In this document: piece by piece, positions 5,661 through 10,570 of the stretch
Numbering within the stretch: position 1 is the stretch's first letter
How the letters are laid out: the number at the start of each line of letters is the position of its first letter
Origin: Thermoprotei archaeon
Lineage (GTDB): Archaea; Thermoproteota; Thermoprotei; Thermofilales; B20-G17
NCBI GenBank assembly: GCA_003650785.1
Contig: QMRW01000035.1
Location: 1-10,570 of the forward strand
Direction: 5' to 3'
Length of the DNA stretch: 10,570 bases
Notes under the pieces: model-generated
Database searches by the model: none
The model's input: only the letters and a program-made list of their open reading frames with translations
Told to the model about the DNA's origin: nothing
Translations under genes and position numbers: made by a program

Positions 5661-5665
5661 AAAGA

Positions 5666-6166
5666 ATGGCTCCACTTCGTCCCGGACGTTGCTATAGACA
5701 TCCAGATACACCACCATACACTAGAAAGGAGTATATAAGGAGCATACCTCCAGTACAGATACCTAAGTTTGACATGGGCAATCCCAGGGGAGACTTTAGC
5801 AATATGGTAAAGCTTATAGTATTAGAAATAGGACAGGTAAGAGCCAACGCCATAGAGGCTGCTAGGAGGATAGCTAATAGATTTCTAGCGAATAAATTAG
5901 GTACTCAAAACTACCACTTTAAGATACTAATATATCCCCATCATATATTAAGAGAAAACAAAATGATGGCAATTGCTGGAGCGGATAGGCTTCAAGATGG
6001 TATGAGATTAGCATTTGGAACACCTATAGGTAGGGCAGCGCGTGTCAAAGCCTATCAGACGATAATGTATGTAAGAGTGAGTAAGGAGAACATAGACACA
6101 GCTAAGGAGGCGTTAAGAAGAGCAGCTTCTAAGATCCCCGTGCCGTGTAGGATAATTATAGAATGA
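5666..6166 (+). CDS. rpl10e: 50S ribosomal protein L10e (uL16 family)
   Basis: Large-subunit ribosomal protein of the bacterial L16/eukaryal L10 family, near the peptidyl transferase centre and the A-site tRNA elbow. From ATG 5666 the protein has 166 residues, close to family length. Conserved marks are LRPGRCYRH (4-12), YTRKEYI (18-24), the HHILRENKMMAIAGADRLQD segment (92-111), and GMRLAFGTPIGRAARVKA (112-129), ending with the strand CRIIIE. A frame extension to GTG 5657 is rejected because that GTG lies in the Shine-Dalgarno site and the family begins with M-x-LRPGRCYR. The gene follows a long structured gap and is 20 bases ahead of an unknown gene, likely in the same transcript. Confidence 0.95.
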   Translation: MAPLRPGRCYRHPDTPPYTRKEYIRSIPPVQIPKFDMGNPRGDFSNMVKLIVLEIGQVRANAIEAARRIANRFLANKLGTQNYHFKILIYPHHILRENKMMAIAGADRLQDGMRLAFGTPIGRAARVKAYQTIMYVRVSKENIDTAKEALRRAASKIPVPCRIIIE

Positions 6167-6186
6167 AATAACAGGATGAGGAGACC

Positions 6187-6894
6187 TTGAATATACTTAA
6201 AGATAGGATCGAAGCATGTATTGAAATCTGGAGTAACATACTTCAAAGACCTCGTACTAGTAGGCCTACAGTAGTAGAGTTACTTAAAAGAACTTATGAG
6301 AGAAAGGGAATTGAACCTATTAGAGGAAAGACTAAGATAAAGATCTACGATAAGGAGATGATAACCCTATATCTTGTTGGTAAGTATGGCCTAGGAGTGT
6401 TTGATGAGAAATTACACTCTGAAATATTCAGCAAAGAAGTGAGAGTAGAGAATATAGTGAATGAAATACTCTCAGGAAATCCCATTCAATTAACTTTGGA
6501 AAAATACTTCGGGAAAATAAGTGAGGATATAGTGTTCAGAGTACTTAGACTCTGTCTAACAAAAGTACTCTTTAACTGGGAAAGTGAAGAGACCCTAAAG
6601 AGAATGCTTGATCTATTCGAGAAGGAATTTCCACGGCTAGAGTACAAGTTCAGGACTTTCAAGAGGTTCTATATAGCATTAGTATTGGCCAGGAGCATAG
6701 TTGAAGGTAAAGTAAAGGATAGATTGGAGAAAGAGGCATTAAAGCACTCACTATGTATGCGCTTTAGTGCTATCAAATGTGCTCCATCAGACTCCTTTAT
6801 AAGAGATATAGCTGTCAATGTATTCAAAGGTAATGAACGTGAAGTGAATAAGGTATTAAGTACCAAGGATGAGATAGAGTTAAAGATAGAATAG
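6187..6894 (+). CDS. Conserved-looking hypothetical protein, possibly DUF2192
   Basis: 235-residue, mainly helical, charged soluble protein (many K, R and E; no membrane segment or signal). Length and the opening pattern (RIEACIEIWSNIL at 7-19, VVELLKRTYERKGIEPIRGK at 29-48) recall the archaeal DUF2192 family, but this is from memory. No catalytic motif is visible; cysteines C11, C123, C190 and C198 are not arranged as a metal site. TTG 6187 is the only start before a long in-frame stretch, since an in-frame stop lies at 6169-6171, and GAGGAG (6178-6183) sits just upstream. It lies 20 bases after L10e, which suggests co-transcription and a role linked to ribosomes or translation; that is inference. 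It converges on the next gene with 27 bases between stops. Confidence 0.75.
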   Translation: MNILKDRIEACIEIWSNILQRPRTSRPTVVELLKRTYERKGIEPIRGKTKIKIYDKEMITLYLVGKYGLGVFDEKLHSEIFSKEVRVENIVNEILSGNPIQLTLEKYFGKISEDIVFRVLRLCLTKVLFNWESEETLKRMLDLFEKEFPRLEYKFRTFKRFYIALVLARSIVEGKVKDRLEKEALKHSLCMRFSAIKCAPSDSFIRDIAVNVFKGNEREVNKVLSTKDEIELKIE

Positions 6895-6921
6895 ACATGT
6901 AAAAATTCACATCAGACAGTA

Positions 6922-7989
6922 CTAGTAGCTGGTCAAGACGAATATCGTAGCCCTAATACCTCCATGCTCTAAGTCCTTTCTTTTCACTACCTTTAGTTTA
7001 AATTTCCTCAGTATGCTCTTCATAAGTCTTCTACGAGGAGTTATTAAGGTAATATAGCCATTTCCAGTTAATACTTCAAGGGCAGACTTCATAAACCCCT
7101 CGTATAGTTCATAAAGAGTCCTACAATAGCTAAGCTCCCTAATACCATAGGGTGGATTAGTTATGATCCTATCAAACGACAAATCGAAATACTCTCGAAT
7201 GGATAAAGCATCTCCTACCTTAAGAGTACATCTACTCTCTAATCCAGCTCTTCTGATATTCTCCAAGGTCCCTTCTACATGTCTAATATTTATATCCATT
7301 CCATATAGCATAGGTTTACTGTAGGCTAAACCTGTCTCTATTAGTATAGTACCAGATCCACACATAGGATCGAGGACTCTGGTAGCAGTCTTTGCTTTTG
7401 ATAATCTAGCCATGGCATAAGCTATTATAGCATTTAATGTCGATGGATGAAGATATACTCTCCACTCTCTGAAGTGTAGTGCTTTAGGACCAGTTATATC
7501 AAATGCGAATATCAATTCTCTATTGAATACTTTACAGTAAATCTCAATATCAGGATTATCTAAGGATACTATAGGTCTATAACCCTTTCTTTTCTCTATC
7601 GTATTGCATACTAAGTCACCCAGTATTCTAACTAGTTGATATGAATCCACATCTACATATTTCTCTTTATCTAACTTTATCGCAAATTTCGTATAAGGAG
7701 TAAACATGGAGTGTATGGATGTACTCTCAATCGCAGTCTTTATGCAGTCTATCTCGAGCTTAGTTCTGAAGAGGATAGTATAAATACGTTCTAGACTTCT
7801 CGATGAAGCTATCAAATTATCTATGAGAGTACTGGGAGAGTTGCTATCTATGCTCGCAATAATCCATCCTCTTCTACTTTCTAGTATTTCAATAGTATTT
7901 CCATAAAGTTCACTAATCTCCTCTATCAGCACGTCTTCCAGTCCTGAAATAGTTGTCAGGAGTAGGTATACTTTATTTTTCAAAGGCAT
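6922..7989 (-). CDS. THUMP-domain tRNA N2-guanosine methyltransferase (Trm14/Trm-G10 type)
   Basis: 355-residue SAM-dependent enzyme that would methylate the N2 of a guanosine in tRNA. An N-terminal ferredoxin-like part and THUMP domain (about 1-165, with VDVDSYQLVRILGDLV at 112-127) bind the tRNA acceptor end. The Rossmann methyltransferase domain follows: HPSTLNAIIAYAMARL (181-196), SAM motif I LDPMCGSGT (206-214), acidic D232 in YGMDIN, D260 in VGDA, and the catalytic NPPYG (278-282) that handles an exocyclic amino group. NPPYGIR (not DPPYGRS) and the length favour Trm14 (m2G at position 6) over Trm-G10 (m2,2G at position 10), but only moderately. The start ATG 7989 overlaps the end of the upstream gene by 10 bases, implying translational coupling. 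It converges with the 6187-6894 gene. Confidence 0.85.
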   Translation of the reverse strand: MPLKNKVYLLLTTISGLEDVLIEEISELYGNTIEILESRRGWIIASIDSNSPSTLIDNLIASSRSLERIYTILFRTKLEIDCIKTAIESTSIHSMFTPYTKFAIKLDKEKYVDVDSYQLVRILGDLVCNTIEKRKGYRPIVSLDNPDIEIYCKVFNRELIFAFDITGPKALHFREWRVYLHPSTLNAIIAYAMARLSKAKTATRVLDPMCGSGTILIETGLAYSKPMLYGMDINIRHVEGTLENIRRAGLESRCTLKVGDALSIREYFDLSFDRIITNPPYGIRELSYCRTLYELYEGFMKSALEVLTGNGYITLITPRRRLMKSILRKFKLKVVKRKDLEHGGIRATIFVLTSY

Positions 7990-8369
7990 TTTACAACCAC
8001 TTTAAAGTACATCTTTCTAACGAGCTCATCTGCTAGAGCAGTATCATATTTAGCTAGATTATCGATTAGCAATAATGCCACAACTCCTCTAAGTACCCTC
8101 TCAATTAGTAGTGGAAGGATCTCAGAATACACGACTATGATAATCCTTAAAGTAGGATCTACAACCACTCCTTCATGGGGGTAGATCTTCGAAGAAAGTA
8201 CAGGTTCGTACGCATCCAGTTGATCTACTACAATAACTGTCACTCTACTTATAGGACTGAAGCCATATTTCACAGTCTCGTTCACTATAGTAGAGAGTAC
8301 ATTACCGAGTATAATCTCTCCAAAACGTCGTTTATATTTATTCGATTTTATCATAATCTTTATCGTCAT
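7980..8369 (-). CDS. Hypothetical 129-aa protein coupled to the THUMP methyltransferase
   Basis: Not recognised. It is a compact alpha/beta protein with a basic N-terminus (about 1-16), strands such as RVTVIVVDQ (42-50) and LRIIIVVYS (74-82), a helix RVLRGVVALLLIDNLAK (91-107), and a closing strand FKVVVKCL. The helix recalls where small zinc proteases carry HExxH, but no such motif or other metal ligand set is present, so any protease ancestry is speculation. AGGAG (8374-8378, minus) lies 4 bases before ATG 8369. An inner ATG at 8354 is possible. Its stop overlaps the methyltransferase start by 10 bases, a sign of linked expression and perhaps a shared tRNA-related role. Confidence 0.7.
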   Translation of the reverse strand: MTIKIMIKSNKYKRRFGEIILGNVLSTIVNETVKYGFSPISRVTVIVVDQLDAYEPVLSSKIYPHEGVVVDPTLRIIIVVYSEILPLLIERVLRGVVALLLIDNLAKYDTALADELVRKMYFKVVVKCL

Positions 8370-8373
8370 TGTA

Positions 8374-8378
8374 CTCCT
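8374..8378 (-). promoter_or_regulatory. Ribosome binding site of the 129-aa gene
   Basis: AGGAG on the minus strand ends 4 bases before ATG 8369 and decides that start over ATG 8354. A TTATAATA stretch at 8380-8387 would suit only a leaderless start at 8354, so the two signals conflict. Confidence 0.5.
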
Positions 8379-8506
8379 ATTATAATTAGTAACACGTATT
8401 AATCAGTATAGTGCATGTAGTCGAGGACTGTATTGGAATCTACACTTTCTTCATAGCATTCTTTTCTCTCTCACTAGCATTTCCTTAACTGGTATGCTAC
8501 GCTAAT

Positions 8507-8524
8507 TGTCTAATTAGTTAGACA
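8507..8524. repeat. Perfect 7-bp inverted repeat with a TTAG loop
   Basis: TGTCTAA and TTAGACA flank TTAG. It lies mid-gap between two minus-strand genes. It could be a regulator site for the downstream pair or an RNA hairpin; no T tract follows on either strand. Confidence 0.45.
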
Positions 8525-8608
8525 GCAATCCCTTAGATGTGCGTACAAGCTCTTGGAGGAGTATCTCATCCCTTTGGGTGTAATGTTACTACTGAGGAGA
8601 CTATAACC

Positions 8609-8635
8609 CCTCGCTAGAGAATAGAGAAGGCGAGG
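8609..8635 (-). terminator. GC-rich hairpin after the asparagine synthetase gene
   Basis: CCTCGC (8609-8614) and GCGAGG (8630-8635) pair across 15 bases, starting 13 bases downstream of the minus-strand stop at 8648. The stem is GC-rich against an AT-rich background. No strong T run follows it on the minus strand. Confidence 0.3.
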
Positions 8636-8647
8636 ATTGGAGGTTCA

Positions 8648-9667
8648 CTAGGGTGAGTATATGCCAGCTACCTTAGGGTAGGGTCTAGCTTCCCATATAG
8701 CTTCTAGCTTACATACATACCTTGTCAACCTCTCAATTCCTATTCCAAAACCAGCACTAGGTACTACTCCCTCCTTAAGCATATCAATATACCAGCTGTA
8801 CTCAGAGGGGTTCTCTCCTGTCATCTTCATTCTTTCAATAACCTTTTCTACAGTGTACTCCCTCTCAGCTCCAGAAATAGCTTCACCGTATCCCTCTGGA
8901 TAAAGCATGTCAAAATCTCTAAGAATGCCCGGCCTTTCGGGATCCTCTCGATCATAGAAGCCTCTTGCAGAAAGTGGATAATCGTACACAAAGAAGGGAT
9001 CTTCGAACATCATAGATAGGAATTCCTCTCCCTCCCAAGGAATTTCTTTACCATAGCTAACTTCAAAGCCATGTGCTCTTAAGATATCGATAGCTTCTTT
9101 ATATGACAGCTTTTTGAAAGGTCTTCTAGGAACTTTAAGTTCACAGTTTAGGTATTTGAGATCCTCTTCGTGTTCTTCTATCACTTTCTTTATGATAAAT
9201 GTGATCAATCCCTCTGCAAGTTCCATAGCTTCGAAATAGTTTGCGTATGCCTTCTCGATGTCTATTTGAACAAATTCCACTAAATGTCTTCTTGTTTCTA
9301 CAGAGTTCAGTGGTTCCAGCCTTACATTAGGCGAGAAAAAGTATATTTTTCCCAGTGCTGTTACCATCATCTGCTTATATAGTATCGCGCTGCTCATGAT
9401 TTTATACTTATGACCATAAAAGTCAAAAGCCACCTGTTTAGCTCCTCTTATGCCAGGGTCTGTAACAGGGCCTATTATGGGTGGAAGGAGTTCAATAAAT
9501 CCTAATGAGTCTAGATATTCTCTGGCAGCCTTGCATATGGTAGCTTGAATTTTTAATACCCTCTTCATACGTTCATTTCTTACGATTCTATAGGATCTCA
9601 ATAGCATATGTTTGAGGCTCTCTAATGGGATAAGTCTTCTTTTAGAGATCCCTATGATAGGTCGCAT
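8648..9667 (-). CDS. Archaeal asparagine synthetase related to asparaginyl-tRNA synthetase (AS-AR, AsnA function)
   Basis: Class II aaRS-fold enzyme without an anticodon-binding domain. The Pyrococcus abyssi homologue makes asparagine from aspartate, ATP and ammonia independently of tRNA. From ATG 9667 it has 339 residues. Family marks are LLPPIIGPVTDP (60-71), the YFFSPNVRLE and RRHLVEFVQIDIE stretch of motif 2 (109-138), FYDREDPERPGILRDFDMLY (237-256), GYGEAISGAEREY (259-271) and motif 3 GFGIGIERLTRYV (306-318), ending ARPYPKVAGI like the Pyrococcus protein. The frame is open to ATG 9769 (373 aa), but the extra 34 residues cover a TATA box centred about 32 bases upstream of 9667 and resemble translated promoter DNA, so 9667 is preferred. 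True AsnRS is unlikely, since the OB-fold domain is missing. Confidence 0.88.
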   Translation of the reverse strand: MRPIIGISKRRLIPLESLKHMLLRSYRIVRNERMKRVLKIQATICKAAREYLDSLGFIELLPPIIGPVTDPGIRGAKQVAFDFYGHKYKIMSSAILYKQMMVTALGKIYFFSPNVRLEPLNSVETRRHLVEFVQIDIEKAYANYFEAMELAEGLITFIIKKVIEEHEEDLKYLNCELKVPRRPFKKLSYKEAIDILRAHGFEVSYGKEIPWEGEEFLSMMFEDPFFVYDYPLSARGFYDREDPERPGILRDFDMLYPEGYGEAISGAEREYTVEKVIERMKMTGENPSEYSWYIDMLKEGVVPSAGFGIGIERLTRYVCKLEAIWEARPYPKVAGIYSP

Positions 9668-9695
9668 GTTTTCTCGACTATATGGAAGTAACATA

Positions 9696-9703
9696 AATAT
9701 AAA
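9696..9703 (-). promoter_or_regulatory. TATA box of the asparagine synthetase gene
   Basis: The minus strand reads TTTATATT, centred 32.5 bases before ATG 9667, giving a predicted leader of about 6 bases. It lies inside the longest open frame and so argues against the upstream ATG 9769. Confidence 0.55.
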
Positions 9704-9950
9704 GATATCTGCCAAATTAACATCAATAACATCATAATAGTTATGAATTGACATAATGAATACTATCAATAAGACATATTATCGAGCATATGAACTGATA
9801 TTCGACATTTTGACCAGTTGAGGTGAGATGTGAAAGGCTGGATCCCTGAAAGGTGATTTAGGAAAGTATAACATCATACTGGCTATATCTCCTAATGACG
9901 TAAGAGGAAGAAGTTGTAATGAATTTCAAACATCCATAGGAAAGCAATCT
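9704..9950. other. Gap upstream of the asparagine synthetase promoter
   Basis: No supported gene. On the plus strand a strong-looking Shine-Dalgarno GAGGTGA (near 9820) is followed by ATG-TGA, an immediate start-stop, and by a GTG frame of only 8 codons. The frame of that ATG stays open after the TGA for about 45 codons to a TGA near 9966, but has no ATG, GTG or TTG start. It could be a decayed small gene or chance. Confidence 0.4.
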
Positions 9951-10208
9951 CTAGAATTCTTCACTTGAGTCCGTCATTCTCCTTGCTCTTTTGGTACTAT
10001 CAGGTATCATAAGCCTATTATACTTTTTCGACACTACTTCCACTCCCACGTAAATTCCTCTCTTCTTTAGGAAGGTGTGAACCGGAACTCGGTTCAAAAT
10101 AACTCCATTATGTCTATAGTATCCAAAGAAGAGTAAGTGAAATCTATTACTTAAATTCCAGAAGGAATTTATATCAGCATTAGACTTTTCAGAACTCATC
10201 CTACGCAT
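9951..10208 (-). CDS. Hypothetical 85-aa basic protein (doubtful)
   Basis: Not recognised. The N-terminal half is polar and aromatic (SFWNLSNRFHLLFFGYY at 15-31). The C-terminal half is basic and regular: VPVHTFLKKRGIYVGVEVVS (41-60), then KKYNRLMIP and a TKRARR run, as in a small nucleic-acid-binding protein. A weak TATA-like AATTATAG on the minus strand (10235-10242) is centred about 30 bases upstream of ATG 10208; there is no ribosome binding site. ATG 10199 is an alternative. Codon choice is less AGA/ATA-biased than in the window's secure genes, and the flanks look non-coding, so it may be spurious or a remnant. Confidence 0.35.
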   Translation of the reverse strand: MRRMSSEKSNADINSFWNLSNRFHLLFFGYYRHNGVILNRVPVHTFLKKRGIYVGVEVVSKKYNRLMIPDSTKRARRMTDSSEEF

Positions 10209-10415
10209 TAGTGGAGCTCTAAGTGAGTGATCTTCTATAATTCATGCTTCTGGTTTTGCCCTAAGGACTGACGGCATTCTTACTTCCACTCTAGACTGAG
10301 TGCAACTACTCTGTCCCCATTAATATTACCGTGATCTTGATAGAGCCCTCACATCCTAGCTTGTAGAAAGGTCTGGAAAGCCTTACTCATACACCTGTCC
10401 TCATAGAATTCATAG

Positions 10416-10526
10416 TTATCGATTTGAAAAGATCATGATCTTCCTAGTCCTCCTCGGGATACGTTCCAAGTCATCCTGTCCACTTAGAGTTCTACCTCCA
10501 TAATCCTCGCCTTGAAGTATACTCAC
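10416..10526 (-). CDS. Candidate leaderless small ORF, 36 codons (doubtful)
   Basis: GTG 10526 lies 23.5 bases from the centre of a strong minus-strand TATA box (10546-10553), near the leaderless spacing seen at MTAP and Lrp. The frame encodes 36 residues, acidic then basic (LSGQDDLERIPRRTRK at 14-29), ending at TAA 10416-10418. No family is recognised and the size is small, so chance or a pseudogene 5' end is possible. Confidence 0.3.
   Translation of the reverse strand: MSILQGEDYGGRTLSGQDDLERIPRRTRKIMIFSNR
10429..10442. repeat. Perfect 14-bp palindrome
   Basis: AAGATCATGATCTT equals its own reverse complement. It lies about 110 bases downstream of the minus-strand TATA box, inside the 36-codon frame, so it may be a regulator site or RNA hairpin only if that frame is not coding. 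Confidence 0.5.
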
Positions 10527-10545
10527 CGTAGTACAGAAGAGTAAG

Positions 10546-10553
10546 ATTTAAAA
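10546..10553 (-). promoter_or_regulatory. Strong minus-strand TATA box with no clear gene
   Basis: The minus strand reads TTTTAAAT, among the best matches to archaeal box A in the window. It predicts initiation near 10523, next to GTG 10526. What it transcribes, a small ORF, an RNA or a decayed gene, is unclear. Confidence 0.45.
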
Positions 10554-10570
10554 CAAACATCGAGTAAGAA

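Larger units (their letters stand above)
5208..5665. other. Long gap between trmJ and L10e with several hairpins
   Basis: No convincing gene is seen in 458 bases. A frame open from about 5212 to a TGA near 5372 has GTG/ATG codons only partway and no family resemblance. Inverted repeats are unusually frequent: AGACATCC/GGATGTTT (5255-5262/5280-5287, one G-T pair), the pairs of the candidate RNA below, ATTCATTCT/AGAATGGAT (5542-5550/5554-5562, one G-U pair), and TTCCA/TGGAA (5587-5600). A TATA box lies at 5384-5391. Weak boxes for L10e may be TTAAAG at 5604-5609 or GATTAAAG near 5570. Confidence 0.6.
8370..8647. other. 278-base gap between the asparagine synthetase and 129-aa genes
   Basis: No gene is supported. 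It holds a perfect hairpin TGTCTAA-TTAG-TTAGACA (8507-8524) and a perfect 6-bp pair CCTCGC/GCGAGG (8609-8614/8630-8635). The second lies 13 bases past the asparagine synthetase stop on its minus-strand transcript and could act in 3' end formation. The plus strand is pyrimidine-rich from about 8441 to 8488. No clear TATA box for the 129-aa gene is visible. Confidence 0.5.
10209..10570. other. Right-end stretch with only fragmentary frames
   Basis: No long ORF is present. Minus-strand frames of 15-36 codons with protein-like content follow one another in different phases (10526-10416; about 10370-10308, with the stretch KLGCEGSIKITVILMG; about 10288-10240, with RMPSVLRAKPEA). This could be a decayed gene with frameshifts or chance. 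One strong minus-strand TATA box (10546-10553) and one 14-bp palindrome (10429-10442) are present. Confidence 0.4.

Noticed and set aside
5657..5665. GTG at 5657 as the L10e start
   Set aside because: It lies inside the GGTGA ribosome binding site, and the family begins at the ATG three codons later.
8175..8402. 75-aa plus-strand ORF opposite the 129-aa gene
   Set aside because: Antisense of a gene that has a ribosome binding site and translational coupling; composition is not protein-like.
8403..8455. Second C/D box RNA (ATGAAGA to CTGA on the minus strand)
   Set aside because: Box C has a mismatch, inner boxes are not convincing, and no TATA box is at the expected distance.
10079..10095. 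GAACCG/CGGTTC hairpin as a possible tRNA T-arm
   Set aside because: No acceptor, D or anticodon stem can be placed around it and the TTCGA loop is missing.

Overview
The window looks like chromosomal DNA from a thermophilic crenarchaeon (Thermoproteota). Four things point there: a Sulfolobus-type 5'-methylthioadenosine phosphorylase with a C-terminal CxC tail, an archaeal/eukaryal L10e ribosomal protein, an archaeal AsnRS-derived asparagine synthetase, and AT-rich DNA favouring AGA/AGG and ATA codons. Several genes start about 25 bases after an archaeal TATA box, as expected for leaderless mRNAs. The order or genus cannot be fixed from the sequence alone.

Layout. 1-651 (minus) is the N-terminal part of a family-42-like glycoside hydrolase cut by the window edge. 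It is divergent from the MTA phosphorylase gene (818-1615, plus), and a perfect 11-bp inverted repeat lies between them. The 236-base gap after MTAP holds a hairpin and, on the minus strand, a well-formed candidate C/D box guide RNA with its own TATA box. Next come an Lrp/AsnC regulator (1852-2331) and a plus-strand cluster: radical SAM protein (2423-3988), winged-helix regulator (3989-4459) and TrmJ-like tRNA 2'-O-methyltransferase (4482-5207). A dyad of the kind Lrp proteins bind lies directly downstream of the radical SAM TATA box. A 458-base gap with several hairpins and a TATA box precedes ribosomal protein L10e (5666-6166) and an unrecognised 235-aa protein (6187-6894).

From 6922 on, genes are on the minus strand: a THUMP-domain N2-guanosine tRNA methyltransferase of Trm14/Trm-G10 type, translationally coupled to an unknown 129-aa protein upstream of it, then the asparagine synthetase, whose start is probably 34 codons inside the longest open frame. 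The last 900 bases hold only small or doubtful frames (an 85-aa ORF and a 36-codon leaderless candidate) and a 14-bp palindrome.

Taken together this is a translation and tRNA-modification neighbourhood (TrmJ for tRNA position 32, a THUMP methyltransferase for the acceptor or D-stem region, L10e, a candidate rRNA methylation guide RNA) mixed with purine/methionine salvage, asparagine synthesis and a possible sugar-degrading gene. No mobile element, CRISPR array, rRNA or tRNA gene was seen.
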